From assembly GCA_903875045.1 (NCBI GenBank), contig CAIQUS010000094.1, positions 46,550 to 110,549 of the forward strand: a DNA stretch of 64,000 nucleotides. Reading direction: 5' to 3'. The notes beneath the pieces are model-generated. The model was not told the origin of the DNA. It was given only the letters and a program-made list of their open reading frames with translations, and did not search any database. The position numbers were made by a program, and so were the translations under genes. Positions 36,400-45,799 of this stretch are shown one piece after another. This stretch comes from an uncultured Bacteroidales bacterium. GTDB lineage: Bacteria; Bacteroidota; Bacteroidia; Bacteroidales; FEN-979. Numbering within the stretch: the stretch's first letter is position 1; every line of letters starts with the position of its first letter.

Positions 36400-36407
36400 T
36401 ACTTTTG
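36400..36407 (+). promoter_or_regulatory. Promoter of the prolyl oligopeptidase gene (-33 TTTG, -7 TACTTTTG)
   Basis: TACTTTTG at 36400-36407 with TTTTG at 36378-36382, 17 bases apart: the most complete match to the -33/-7 promoter pattern in this window. The ATG is at 36440. Confidence 0.6.
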
Positions 36408-36439
36408 GGTTAGAAGAACGTCACATTTTAATTCAAACC

Positions 36440-38530
36440 ATGACAAGAGCTTCCGTGTTAACCATACTGATGTTGACCTCTCTCCTTTCACTGGGTCAGG
36501 TATACGAAAAGATTTTCACCAAAGAGATAACCGAATCGGATGTATTTCATCAAAAATACCTTGTCACAGATAAATTCCGCTGGCTTGAAAACACAAGCAG
36601 CCCAGAAACCAAAGATTGGATCGATCAGCAAACCAAATTAAGCACCCGGTATTTGTCAAAGGCCGTAAAAAAGACCAATTCCTTTAATTTGATCGACAGG
36701 TATGCTTTTACACACTATGATAACCCCCGGAAAATGGGAAATTATTACTTCCGGTATGCATTTTACAATAATTACGGCGTACCTGCACTATTTTACCAGT
36801 CATCCCTTGACCGTGATCCGGAAATACTGGTCGACCCTTCCGTTATTTCACAAAAAGATCAGATAACTTTAAATGGGTACGCTGTTTCAAAGGATTCAAA
36901 ATTACTGGCTTACCAGTTCAGCAGAAATGGCAGTGACTGGAATGAGGTGAAGGTGATCTCGCTTAAAACCGGCAAACATAAAGATGACCACCTCACCGGG
37001 TTAAAATTCTCGCACATTGAATGGCTGGAAAACGGATTTTTCTACACTACCTACGCCCAGGAAGGACAATTTGGAAAAACCCATGAACAACGGGTATTTT
37101 ACCATAAAATAGGCACCGGGCAGCAGCAGGATCAACTCATTTTCGAAAGAAAAAACAGCTCATCTGTCGATTTTGATTACCTGACTACCTCTGATGAACG
37201 TTTTTTTGTGCTGGTCGAAAAAAACGACGAAAAAGGAATGATCAACATCTTTTACATAGATTATCAATCAGAGATCCCTGGTATGAAACCCCTCATCACA
37301 AATCTGGTAAAGTACGACATTAACATTCTGGACAGCCATGACGGAAAATTTATAGGAACAGCTTCCACCAAAGCAGAAAATGAGAGCATTGTCGAGATCG
37401 ATCCCGAAAAACCATTGAAATGGCGGGCAATTGGTTATGATTTTTCGGATGCATATCTGCAAAAAGTGATTCCGTTCGCCGATCGGTTAATCGCTGTTTA
37501 CCAGGTTAACCAGCAACCGAACATCATCGTTTATGACTATTCAGGTGAGATGTTATATAAAAGTGAAATGCCTGTTGCATCTTCGGTGGGTGGATTCAGC
37601 GGCAATTACAATGATGAAGAATTGCTCTTTAATTTCACTTCGTATACGATTCCGCCGGTTGTTTATTCATTCAACATCAAGACATTCAAGAAGGAGTTAA
37701 CAAAACAAACCACTGTTAATTTTGATTTTAGCACCATAGAATACAAAGAGGTGGAATATTTGTCTAAAGACAGCGTAAAGGTCCCAATGATACTGGTTTA
37801 TGAAAAAGGTTTAAAACCCGACGGGAATAATCCGGCAATCCTGAAAGCCTATGGCGGGTTCAGTGTCGTGTCGCCCCCTTCATTTGACCCGGGCATTGTT
37901 TATTTCATAAAAAATGGCGGAATCTTTGCCTTTGCCAATATCAGGGGTGGCGGCGACAAAGGAGTGAAATGGGCCCGCGACGGGCGGGGAAGGAACAAAC
38001 AAAATTCGCTTGATGATTTCATAGCGGCAGCAGAGTTTCTCATACGTGAAAAGTATACCTGCAGTGAAAAACTGGGTGCAACCGGAGCCTCCAATGGCGG
38101 ACTGGTTGTAGCAGCCGCTGCGATTCAGCGTCCGGACCTTTTTAAGGCTGTTGTTCCGGTGGTAGCCCCGCTCGATATGCTCAGGTTCGAGAAATTTACC
38201 GTGGGACATTGGTGGACCGATGAATACGGGACTGTTGCGGACAGCAGCAGTTTTAAAAACCTCCTTCACTATTCTCCCTACCAAAACGTTCGGGAAGAGA
38301 TCAATTATCCAGCTATGTTAATTGTCACCTCGGAAAATGATGACCGCGTCCCGCCTTTTAATTCATACAAATTTGTTGCCCGGTTGCAAAACAGAAACGC
38401 ACAGGTAAATCCAATTCTTCTAAAGATTGAAATGGAATCGGGACATCGTGGTGCCTCCACTTTTATGTCGGTTATCAAAGAACAGGCAGATATTTATGGT
38501 TTTATCATGAATGAGTTAATGATAAAATGA
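36440..38530 (+). CDS. Prolyl oligopeptidase family serine peptidase (S9A)
   Basis: A 696-aa exported peptidase: signal peptide (MTRASVLTILMLTSLLSLGQ), a seven-bladed propeller (about 70-430) and an alpha/beta hydrolase (about 440-690). The catalytic triad is Ser in GASNGG near 549-554, Asp in NDDRVPP near 634 and His in GHRGAS near 668. It cleaves short peptides after proline in the periplasm or outside. Length and domain order are normal for S9A. Confidence 0.9.
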   Translation: MTRASVLTILMLTSLLSLGQVYEKIFTKEITESDVFHQKYLVTDKFRWLENTSSPETKDWIDQQTKLSTRYLSKAVKKTNSFNLIDRYAFTHYDNPRKMGNYYFRYAFYNNYGVPALFYQSSLDRDPEILVDPSVISQKDQITLNGYAVSKDSKLLAYQFSRNGSDWNEVKVISLKTGKHKDDHLTGLKFSHIEWLENGFFYTTYAQEGQFGKTHEQRVFYHKIGTGQQQDQLIFERKNSSSVDFDYLTTSDERFFVLVEKNDEKGMINIFYIDYQSEIPGMKPLITNLVKYDINILDSHDGKFIGTASTKAENESIVEIDPEKPLKWRAIGYDFSDAYLQKVIPFADRLIAVYQVNQQPNIIVYDYSGEMLYKSEMPVASSVGGFSGNYNDEELLFNFTSYTIPPVVYSFNIKTFKKELTKQTTVNFDFSTIEYKEVEYLSKDSVKVPMILVYEKGLKPDGNNPAILKAYGGFSVVSPPSFDPGIVYFIKNGGIFAFANIRGGGDKGVKWARDGRGRNKQNSLDDFIAAAEFLIREKYTCSEKLGATGASNGGLVVAAAAIQRPDLFKAVVPVVAPLDMLRFEKFTVGHWWTDEYGTVADSSSFKNLLHYSPYQNVREEINYPAMLIVTSENDDRVPPFNSYKFVARLQNRNAQVNPILLKIEMESGHRGASTFMSVIKEQADIYGFIMNELMIK

Positions 38531-38576
38531 ATTAATTTTAGATGTAAATTTAACAATGGGTTTATAAGAATCCACC

Positions 38577-40598
38577 ATGAAAAAAATTTACCTGTTTTTG
38601 TTATTATCATTGTGGGTTAACCTGGTTTCAGCCCAGGATTTTCTTCCAAAATTCAGCAGGTTTAAAACTATTCAATTGGATACCACAAACTTCTACTTCA
38701 ATGAGGTTTGGCTGAAATCAAAGGATGTCAACCAGGATTATGCATTGGGGTTTACAAAGCGGGCCTTCGAAAAAATCCGTCTTGGCTATTTGAAAGAAGC
38801 CTCGGCTGACATTGATCAATCAATAAAAATCGATTCAACAATTTCGTATAATTATTCACTGAAAGGATATATCAAATTCAGTGAAGATTCAATACCGGTC
38901 GCATTAAGTTTTGTCAATAAAGCAATCATGTTTGGCGATTCGAGCGCCGAAAACTACTACTACCTTGGCGAAATCTGTATGAAGCAAAACAAGTTGGCCG
39001 AGGCTGTTGTCTGTTATAAAAAATGCACAGATATAAATCCTGAATTTTATCATGCCTGGTTTAAGGTGGCAATTATTTCTTTTTTGAACGGAGATTATAA
39101 AAAATCCGAAAAACTATACAAGAAGGTTATTAAACTGAATCCTGATTATGGCCCGGCTTATTTTAACCTGGCAATCTTGTCCCTTTATTCCGATTCTGAT
39201 AAAACAAATTTTTATCTGAACAAAGCGATCGAACACGATACAACCAATGCACATGCATATTTTTTCAGGGGTTTTCTCGGTTTATTTCATTTTGGGCAAA
39301 CCAATTCAACCCTGGCAGATTGGGGAAAAGCCGTTAAACTTGAGCCTGCCAATATCTTTTATCTGATGTTTCGGGGGATTTTAAACATTCATAAGAAAAA
39401 TTACGATAAAGGTATGGAGGAATTGATCAGTGTTGTTCACTTATCAAAGGGTAAAGATTGTACAAGTGATTTTGAAGAATCTGAAATTAACCAGAGAATA
39501 GATGATTTTTTTTTCCAGTTAAATACACTTTGCCATGATTCGGTTTATTTTACATGCCATGAAAAAGGACAAATAAATGAAGCCCTTGGTTCATTCTTCA
39601 ATGGTGACCACAAAAACGCCAACAGAATTTATGACACTCTGCTCAATGGCAGCTCATTAAAGGGAATAATATACTTTTTAAAAGGATACAATCAGGAGTA
39701 TCTGGGATATCCTGAACAAGCCATCGGGTGTTATCAAAATGCAATACTTCAGGATCGTTTCCCTTTCGAATCTTATCTTCGACAAGGGTATTGTTACACA
39801 ACATTGAACAAACACCAGGAGGCAATAAACGCTTTAAACACCTTTATCCTGGGCAATGACAACACAAAATTCGCTTACCGGTGCAGAGGCAATTCATATA
39901 TGCAAAATTCACAATATGACTCAGCTATTCTGAATTATAACAGATTTCTGGAATTAGATTCGACAGAAACCGATATCTACTTTAACCGGGCGATCTGTTA
40001 TAAGCAAACTGGCAATCTCTTCGGAGCCATTCACAATTTCAACATCATTGTGACCAAATATAATCCTTCTGATATGCAGTCAATAGTATTGCTGGCAGAA
40101 TGCACCTGTCTGGCCGGGGATACTATGCAGGCGTTAAGACTTCTTACCGGAAAACCGGAAAAAGGGTTTTCTGGGTTATCAAAGGGTTTTGTTCAGTTAA
40201 GCTATTCCAGGTCAGAAGGATTTAGTGTGGATTATCTGGGGCCGGCCGGCCATTATCTCCGTGGAATATTATATCTGCATTATGCAAAATATGATTCTGC
40301 CATTCTCGATTTTAATTTCTGTTTACGGCAAAATAATAAAAATGTGCAGGTATTTAACTACAGGGGGCAGGCATACTTTTTCAAAAAAAAATATAAAAAT
40401 GCACTGCTCGATTTCACATCAGCCTTGGCGCTGGATACAAATGATATGACTGCCAGATATAACCGAGGCGTCGTATACTATTATTTGCACAAACCCGATT
40501 TGGCCTACAACTACTTAAAAGTTGCAGAATCCCTTGGCCATCCCCGAGCAAAAAATTTTATTGAAAATTATCTGATGAAATATGAGGAAAATAAATAA
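38577..40598 (+). CDS. Exported TPR-repeat protein
   Basis: A 673-aa protein with a signal peptide (MKKIYLFLLLSLWVNLVSAQ, cleavage at AQD) and about a dozen tetratricopeptide repeats across its length (for example YYYLGEICMKQNKLAEAVVCYKK in pieces, AYFFRGFLGLFHFG, FNYRGQAYFFKKKYKNALLDF). No enzymatic domain. Likely a periplasmic scaffold. It follows the peptidase gene by 46 bases, perhaps as one transcript. AT-richer than its neighbours, visible as many AAA/AAT codons. Confidence 0.8.
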   Translation: MKKIYLFLLLSLWVNLVSAQDFLPKFSRFKTIQLDTTNFYFNEVWLKSKDVNQDYALGFTKRAFEKIRLGYLKEASADIDQSIKIDSTISYNYSLKGYIKFSEDSIPVALSFVNKAIMFGDSSAENYYYLGEICMKQNKLAEAVVCYKKCTDINPEFYHAWFKVAIISFLNGDYKKSEKLYKKVIKLNPDYGPAYFNLAILSLYSDSDKTNFYLNKAIEHDTTNAHAYFFRGFLGLFHFGQTNSTLADWGKAVKLEPANIFYLMFRGILNIHKKNYDKGMEELISVVHLSKGKDCTSDFEESEINQRIDDFFFQLNTLCHDSVYFTCHEKGQINEALGSFFNGDHKNANRIYDTLLNGSSLKGIIYFLKGYNQEYLGYPEQAIGCYQNAILQDRFPFESYLRQGYCYTTLNKHQEAINALNTFILGNDNTKFAYRCRGNSYMQNSQYDSAILNYNRFLELDSTETDIYFNRAICYKQTGNLFGAIHNFNIIVTKYNPSDMQSIVLLAECTCLAGDTMQALRLLTGKPEKGFSGLSKGFVQLSYSRSEGFSVDYLGPAGHYLRGILYLHYAKYDSAILDFNFCLRQNNKNVQVFNYRGQAYFFKKKYKNALLDFTSALALDTNDMTARYNRGVVYYYLHKPDLAYNYLKVAESLGHPRAKNFIENYLMKYEENK

Positions 40599-40628
40599 AC
40601 AGGATAAACCATCGAAGTGATTTCCTGT

Positions 40629-41021
40629 CTATTTCAAATAGGGTGAAATGGTTTTATACAATTCCACTTTATCCAAAGGGGTTTTGGAAATAAGACCGTT
40701 CATCGCGCACTCCACAATTTGTGTGTGATTAGGGGTGGCACTGCAGGCATAAATCGGCAAATTACGAAAGTAGGCTCCTTCCATTGAACGGATCGCACGA
40801 GTAGCATCAAACCCGTCTAATACTGGCATCATAAGATCCATGAGTACAACATCATAAACATCTTTTGATACCATTTCCAGGGCAATTTGTCCATTGGAGG
40901 CCACATCGGTCAGAACCTGCCATTGCATAAGCATGTGGTAAATCAGACGCTGGCAAATGAAATTATCTTCCACGACCAGCACACGTAATCCTTTAAGGCT
41001 TTTGAATTCGTGATTGTCCAT
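40629..41021 (-). CDS. Stand-alone receiver (CheY-like) protein
   Basis: A 130-aa single REC domain with all key residues: VVEDN near 16-20, the phosphoacceptor in VLMDLMMPVLDG near 58-69, Ser in ACSAT and Lys in SKTP near 110. There is no output domain, so it may pass phosphate to a partner, as in a phosphorelay. Its start codon lies in a perfect 10-bp inverted repeat. The nearest kinases without receivers are those at 29649-36211, about 5 kb away. Confidence 0.87.
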   Translation of the reverse strand: MDNHEFKSLKGLRVLVVEDNFICQRLIYHMLMQWQVLTDVASNGQIALEMVSKDVYDVVLMDLMMPVLDGFDATRAIRSMEGAYFRNLPIYACSATPNHTQIVECAMNGLISKTPLDKVELYKTISPYLK

Positions 41022-41044
41022 AATTCCAGCAAAATGGAATTATG
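41019..41044. promoter_or_regulatory. Perfect 10-bp inverted repeat covering the receiver start codon
   Basis: CATAATTCCA and TGGAATTATG separated by GCAAAA. In the receiver mRNA the 5' arm pairs with the arm that contains the AUG (41021-41019), so the start codon would be sequestered; as DNA it is a palindromic operator-like site. A CATTTTGC promoter-like word is in its loop. Confidence 0.6.
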
Positions 41045-41243
41045 ATACAATAACCATTCCATTCGCAAGTAATGCCAATAACTAACTGATTATGTGACTT
41101 ATTACTTTCAGTAATGTGAGGGCTTTTTTCTCAAAATGGGATGATTTTTTCCAAAATTGGTAAATCAATTATTGAGGTATCGATATGTGGTGGTATTGAA
41201 ATTTCCAGGTTCAGTAGTTAAAGAAATACGCTCAATCCAACCC

Positions 41244-42020
41244 TTACAAAAATTTTATATAAGGAAAAAAAACAGCGGTTTTTGCTTTATAATCAGCCCA
41301 ATCAGGATGATTTTCATATTTCTTTTCGAGCATGGGAACGCCTGAAACAAATCGCAGCAACAGGGTGATGACAACAGGGCTGATAAGGGCATACCAGCCA
41401 TAAGGAAATGACAAGGCATAAAAACTTATTCCCCACCATACAAGCGCTTCTCCAAAATAATTGGGATGGCGTGAAACTGACCATAAGCCCGTAGTGATTA
41501 TTTTTCCTTTATTCACCGGATTTTTCTTGAATTCAGCGAGTTGAAAATCTGCTGTTACCTCCAGGATGAATCCTGCCCCAAAAACAAGAAGTCCGAGAGA
41601 ATCCCACGGCCCAAGCAACCCGCCATCACTGAAGTTGATAAACCAGATAGGGGTTGAAATAATCACCATGAAAAACCCTTGCAGCATGAAGATCTGAAAG
41701 AAACTTCTGATCTTAAAATATTTCCATGTGCTGCGCCACGCTTTGTACCTGAAATCCTCTCCTTTGCCAATGCTTCTGACGGAGATATGATAGGACAATC
41801 GAAGGCCCCAAAGCAATACAAGCAAACTTACAATGGTTTTTCTGAGGTCAACCTCACCTGATTGAACGATGGTGTAAACAGCTATGATGATAAAACCGAT
41901 TCCCCAGGAAACGTCAACAATGGAGTTGTCCTTTCGCATCAATGCCATGATATACAGGATCGTCATATAAAGAAATACGACCAATCCTACCTCGGTAAGA
42001 CCATTTTGGATTTGCAGCAT
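41244..42020 (-). CDS. DUF1295 membrane protein (steroid reductase-like)
   Basis: A 258-aa polytopic membrane protein of the DUF1295 / isoprenylcysteine methyltransferase-like superfamily. The signature SRHPNYFGEALVWWG near 185-199 is diagnostic, as are DVSWGIGF near 37-44 and WGLRLSYHISVR near 70-81. Family members are predicted NAD(P)H-dependent reductases or methyltransferases of lipids; the substrate is not known. The AT-rich gap 41045-41243 to the receiver gene shows no further feature. Confidence 0.82.
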   Translation of the reverse strand: MLQIQNGLTEVGLVVFLYMTILYIMALMRKDNSIVDVSWGIGFIIIAVYTIVQSGEVDLRKTIVSLLVLLWGLRLSYHISVRSIGKGEDFRYKAWRSTWKYFKIRSFFQIFMLQGFFMVIISTPIWFINFSDGGLLGPWDSLGLLVFGAGFILEVTADFQLAEFKKNPVNKGKIITTGLWSVSRHPNYFGEALVWWGISFYALSFPYGWYALISPVVITLLLRFVSGVPMLEKKYENHPDWADYKAKTAVFFPYIKFL

Positions 42021-42030
42021 CCGGTTAGGA

Positions 42031-42058
42031 TTTATGAATTACAATTTACGATTTACGG
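42031..42058. repeat. 7-bp degenerate array (TTTACGA), 4 units
   Basis: TTTATGA, ATTACAA, TTTACGA, TTTACGG at 7-base steps, ending 3 bases from the stop codon of the DAK2-DegV gene (42062, minus strand). The word is shared with the array at 56007. Confidence 0.75.
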
Positions 42059-42061
42059 TTC

Positions 42062-43846
42062 TCACTCAAGCATGAGAGATACACAGGCAATTCCGGGACC
42101 AATGTTGGCAGCAAGCGCCGGGGAGGCATGATCAATGAAAATCGGTTTTTTACCTGTCAGTTTTTCCATCTCCCCTGCATACCACTGTGCAGCAGAGGGA
42201 TTATTTGCATGTGTGATGGCATATTCCCATATTTTCTTTCCCTGGGTAACCTTCATGATATTCTCCATCACTTTTTTCATACAACCCTGACTCGAAAATG
42301 ATTTGGAAAAAAGGGAAGCTTTTCCTTCTGCATCAATGGCAATAACGGGTTTCAAATCAAGCAGTTTAGCGACAAAACTTTTAAATGGACTTACTCTTCC
42401 GCTTCGAACAATATATTTCAGTGTGGTCACGCTGACGCGCACCACCGATTTTGATTTCCATTCTTCCATCAGGCTAACCACCTCTGCATGTGAAGCGCCA
42501 TTTTCGAGGGCCCTTGCCGCACGAAGTACAATCAATCCCAAACCGGCTGTGAGGGTATTTGAATTTATCACATCTATTTTTTTCCCGGTACGACTAACAA
42601 CGTCCCTCGAACCTTTTTCACTGCTCGACCAGGTGCCACTCAGGGCCTGGCTGAGATGTATGCCAACAACAGAATCATAATGGGTGGCCAGGTATTCAAA
42701 CTTGTTCTGAAACTCTTTGGAGGCAGGTTGCGCTGAAGTGGCATTCACATCCGATTTTTCCTGCATGGCATAAAATTGAGGCGGATTGATCGTAAGACGA
42801 TCCAAAAAGTAGGTTTCTCCGAAGTGCACCGAAAGCGGAACTACATGGATTTGATATCGATCAATAAACTCCTTTGGCAAATCACAGGACGAATCGGTCA
42901 CAATTGCAACATTATATTTTCGATTGAACTGTATTTCGTTCTGCATCACCATATCATCAACTTTCTGATAGGTGATATTCCCAAACTGGTGCAGTTGAGA
43001 AAAAACCTCGGCCGGAAAATCAGTGTGAATGTGTACCCTTATTTTTTGTGGACTTCCGGCAACAACCAATGAATCACCACAATGCTGGATAAAATTACGT
43101 ATTTTATGCTTATCAAGCTGATTACCGGAAATTAAAGCTTCCGTACAAAACCTGAAGGTGATCACATCATGGGGCATTTCAACCATTTCATCGACTGGAT
43201 TCACCTCCTGCACCGGTTTCCTCATCGCCTTCTCCGCGCCCATGGTGAAAAAGTCCATGAATCCTTCCAGCCAGAATACGAACCCTTTTGCACCGGCATC
43301 CACTACATGGGCACGGGCCAATACTTCCAGTTTACCAGTGGTAGCAGCAAGTGATTCGAGCGCTTTACTGTAAGCTTCCACCAGCAATTTGGTGAAATCA
43401 TCGAAAGTATCTTTCAGCAGATAAATATATTCAGCCCAATCTTTGATAACCGTAAGAATAGTCCCTTCAACAGGGTTGGCAATGGCATCGTAGGCATAAG
43501 CGACTGCTTTTTTTACGCTCTCAGCGAATGACTGAACAGTCAAGGCTTCGTTCGGATTAATTTCATTGCTGAAACCATAAAGGAATTGGGCAAAGATGAT
43601 CCCTGAGTTTCCCCTGGCACCAATCAGCGCAGCATCTGCAAGGGCCACTGCCGTTTGCTTCAGATTTTCGGTTGGTATGATTGCGTCCATGATTGAACGC
43701 ATGGTGGAGGCAAGGTTGGTACCGGTATCGGCATCAGCCACAGGAAAAACATTTATCTTATTGAGTAGTTTTTGTTGTTCGAATATTCGTTGAGCACCGG
43801 CAAGAAATGAGTAGTAAAGTTGTTTTCCATCAATCTCCTTTATCAT
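42062..43846 (-). CDS. DAK2-DegV fusion (fatty acid kinase FakA-FakB-like)
   Basis: A 594-aa cytosolic protein from ATG 43846 (MIKEIDGKQL). Residues about 1-190 are the DhaL/DAK2 nucleotide domain, with NVFPVADADTGTN near 34-46 and GARGNSGIIFAQFL near 90-103. Residues about 215-300 resemble the FakA middle domain (HCGDSLVVAGSPQKIRVHIH). Residues about 305-590 are DegV, a fatty-acid-binding fold (VTDSSCDLP, NATSAQPASKEF, GIHLSQALSGTWSS). In Firmicutes FakA and FakB are separate and phosphorylate exogenous fatty acids for membrane lipids; here they are one chain. A TTG frame opening at 43864 is less likely. Confidence 0.88.
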   Translation of the reverse strand: MIKEIDGKQLYYSFLAGAQRIFEQQKLLNKINVFPVADADTGTNLASTMRSIMDAIIPTENLKQTAVALADAALIGARGNSGIIFAQFLYGFSNEINPNEALTVQSFAESVKKAVAYAYDAIANPVEGTILTVIKDWAEYIYLLKDTFDDFTKLLVEAYSKALESLAATTGKLEVLARAHVVDAGAKGFVFWLEGFMDFFTMGAEKAMRKPVQEVNPVDEMVEMPHDVITFRFCTEALISGNQLDKHKIRNFIQHCGDSLVVAGSPQKIRVHIHTDFPAEVFSQLHQFGNITYQKVDDMVMQNEIQFNRKYNVAIVTDSSCDLPKEFIDRYQIHVVPLSVHFGETYFLDRLTINPPQFYAMQEKSDVNATSAQPASKEFQNKFEYLATHYDSVVGIHLSQALSGTWSSSEKGSRDVVSRTGKKIDVINSNTLTAGLGLIVLRAARALENGASHAEVVSLMEEWKSKSVVRVSVTTLKYIVRSGRVSPFKSFVAKLLDLKPVIAIDAEGKASLFSKSFSSQGCMKKVMENIMKVTQGKKIWEYAITHANNPSAAQWYAGEMEKLTGKKPIFIDHASPALAANIGPGIACVSLMLE

Positions 43847-43888
43847 TTGAGCAGTTTCTGTCAATCGCTAAAGTTTTTAAGACATGCA

Positions 43889-43896
43889 AAGATACT
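43889..43896 (-). promoter_or_regulatory. Promoter of the DAK2-DegV gene (-33 TTTG, -7 TATCTTTG)
   Basis: On the minus strand TTTG, 16 bases, then TATCTTTGC. The leader to the ATG at 43846 is about 40 bases. Confidence 0.6.
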
Positions 43897-44003
43897 ATTT
43901 TTTTCAACTACAAATTTAATACAGAATTCATATTAATCTTTGCACACCGGTTACACACTTTTGTTTATTGACCTTTATTAACCGGTGGTCATTGTAAATT
44001 TCA

Positions 44004-44011
44004 TAATTTTG
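44004..44011 (+). promoter_or_regulatory. -7 box (TAATTTTG) of the DUF1573 gene
   Basis: TAATTTTGC 44 bases before the ATG at 44056; fits TAnnTTTG exactly. Confidence 0.45.
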
Positions 44012-44055
44012 CACAGAATTCTTTTTATAGTCCTAACCTAAATAATTAAGTAAAT

Positions 44056-44523
44056 ATGAAAAAGTCAGTTTTTTCATTTGTATTGTTGATGTTCACAGCT
44101 TTTATGGTAAATGCCCAGGATGCAGCGCCAGCAGAACAGCCCGTTAATCCTAATGCTCCGGAGATCGCCTTCGAGAAAACAGTTCATGATTACGGTGCCA
44201 TTATACAGGGCGCCGATGGCACCTGTGAATTCAAATTCACCAATACAGGCAAGGAGCCTTTGATTTTATCAAGGCCACAATCTTCTTGCGGTTGCACTGT
44301 TCCAACCTGGCCACAAGAGCCAATTCTTCCGGGGAAAAGTGATGTGATCAAGGTAACCTACAATACCAATAATATTGGTGGTATAAACAAAACAGTTACT
44401 GTGACCTCGAATGCAAAAACTGCGAGAGTTGTTTTACAAATCAAAGGCAATGTTAGTCCAAAGCCTGCAACTGCAATGCCGGAAAAACCCGCTGAGCAGG
44501 GTGCAGCACCAGTTTCAAAATAA
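44056..44523 (+). CDS. Exported DUF1573 protein
   Basis: A 155-aa protein with signal peptide (MKKSVFSFVLLMFTAFMVNA, cleavage at AQD), a short acidic/Pro linker, and a DUF1573 domain of immunoglobulin-like fold: FEKTVHDYGAIIQGADGTCE, FTNTGKEPLIL, SSCGCTVP with paired Cys near 78-80, and VTSNAKTARVVLQIKG. The tail is Pro/Ala/Lys-rich. DUF1573 proteins are abundant in Bacteroidota and presumably bind at the cell envelope; function unknown. It ends at a clear terminator. Confidence 0.85.
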   Translation: MKKSVFSFVLLMFTAFMVNAQDAAPAEQPVNPNAPEIAFEKTVHDYGAIIQGADGTCEFKFTNTGKEPLILSRPQSSCGCTVPTWPQEPILPGKSDVIKVTYNTNNIGGINKTVTVTSNAKTARVVLQIKGNVSPKPATAMPEKPAEQGAAPVSK

Positions 44524-44542
44524 TTTTTCATTCACAAAATCT

Positions 44543-44580
44543 CATCAAGCCAGCCAAAAGCTGGCTTTGATGCTTTTTTA
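44543..44580 (+). terminator. Rho-independent terminator after the DUF1573 gene
   Basis: CATCAAGCCAGC pairs with GCTGGCTTTGATG (one bulged T) around a CAAAA loop, followed by a run of T at 44574-44579. Confidence 0.85.
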
Positions 44581-44592
44581 AAACCACTCGTC

Positions 44593-45789
44593 ATGCCAAC
44601 AATTTCCCAACGTGGACAGGCTTGCCCCCCCTCTCCGATCCGCAAACTAGTACCCTTTTCCGATGATGCAAAAAAAAGGGGGGTTAAAGTATACCATCTG
44701 AATATCGGACAGCCGGATATTGAAACTCCGGCCAACGTACTCGAAAAAATACGTTCGACCGATCTGAAGGTTATAGAATACAGCCATTCTGCAGGAATTC
44801 TCTCCTACCGTAAAAAGCTCGCCGAATATTACCAGCGTGTAGGCATTGCGGTCACGCCCGATCAAATGATTGTAACTACTGGCGGCTCAGAGGGCATTCT
44901 GTTTGCGTTACTTGTTTGCCTGAATCCCGGCGATGAAATTATTATTCCGGAACCTTTTTATGCCAATTACAATGGATTTGCCATTGCGGCCGGTGTCGTA
45001 GTGAAACCAATCGCATCATTTATTGACGATGGTTTCGCATTGCCGCCTATCAGTGCATTTGAGGAAGCCATTACCCCACGTACCAAAGCTATCATGATTT
45101 GTAATCCCAACAATCCCACCGGATACCTTTACTCCCGTGAAGAATTAGGGTTGCTGCGCGATATTGTTAAAAAACATAATCTTTATCTTTTCTCTGATGA
45201 GGTTTACCGCGAATTCTGCTATGATGGCCATGAGCATTTTTCAGTGATGAACCTGGATGGAATTGATCAGAATGTAGTTTTACTCGATTCGATATCAAAA
45301 CGTTATAGTGCATGCGGTGTCCGGATTGGCGTGATGATCTCAAAAAACCAGGAAATCATTGCAACTGCCATGAAATTTGCCCAGGCCCGCCTGAGCCCTC
45401 CCACATTTGGGCAGATTGCCGGAGAGGAAGCCGTCAACACACCGGAAAGCTACCTGGTGAAGGTACTTGAAGAATATGTGAAACGCCGCGATCTTGTTGT
45501 GAAATCTATCAACATGATGGATGGATGCTTTTGCCCCAATCCGGGAGGTGCTTTTTATGCAGTTGCCAGGCTACCCATCGATGACTCCGATAAATTCTGC
45601 CAATGGTTGCTTGAGGATTTCAACTTTGAAGGTCAAACCGTCATGCTGGCACCAGCCACGGGGTTTTATTCCACACCAGGCCGTGGCAAAGATGAGGTAC
45701 GCATCAGTTATGTACTGAATCTGACCGATCTTAAGAATGCGATGAAGTGTATGGAAGAAGGGCTTAAGGTTTACCCGGGAAGAATATAG
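44593..45789 (+). CDS. PLP-dependent aminotransferase, class I/II (aspartate type)
   Basis: A 398-aa fold-type I aminotransferase. The PLP Lys lies in DSISKRYSACGVRIG near 235, with CNPNNPTGYLYSREEL near 172-187, SDEVYREF near 200-207 and TGGSEGILFAL near 96-106. The C-terminal RISYVLNLTDL contains the substrate-carboxylate Arg. The substrate is uncertain (aspartate, tyrosine or branched chain). Its stop codon is followed at once by an 8-bp repeat array. Confidence 0.87.
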   Translation: MPTISQRGQACPPSPIRKLVPFSDDAKKRGVKVYHLNIGQPDIETPANVLEKIRSTDLKVIEYSHSAGILSYRKKLAEYYQRVGIAVTPDQMIVTTGGSEGILFALLVCLNPGDEIIIPEPFYANYNGFAIAAGVVVKPIASFIDDGFALPPISAFEEAITPRTKAIMICNPNNPTGYLYSREELGLLRDIVKKHNLYLFSDEVYREFCYDGHEHFSVMNLDGIDQNVVLLDSISKRYSACGVRIGVMISKNQEIIATAMKFAQARLSPPTFGQIAGEEAVNTPESYLVKVLEEYVKRRDLVVKSINMMDGCFCPNPGGAFYAVARLPIDDSDKFCQWLLEDFNFEGQTVMLAPATGFYSTPGRGKDEVRISYVLNLTDLKNAMKCMEEGLKVYPGRI

Positions 45790-45799
45790 GCGAGCAAGT

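Noticed and set aside
40601..40632. ACAGGA/TCCTGT stem as terminator after the TPR gene
   Set aside because: Six pairs and a large loop; no clear T tract.
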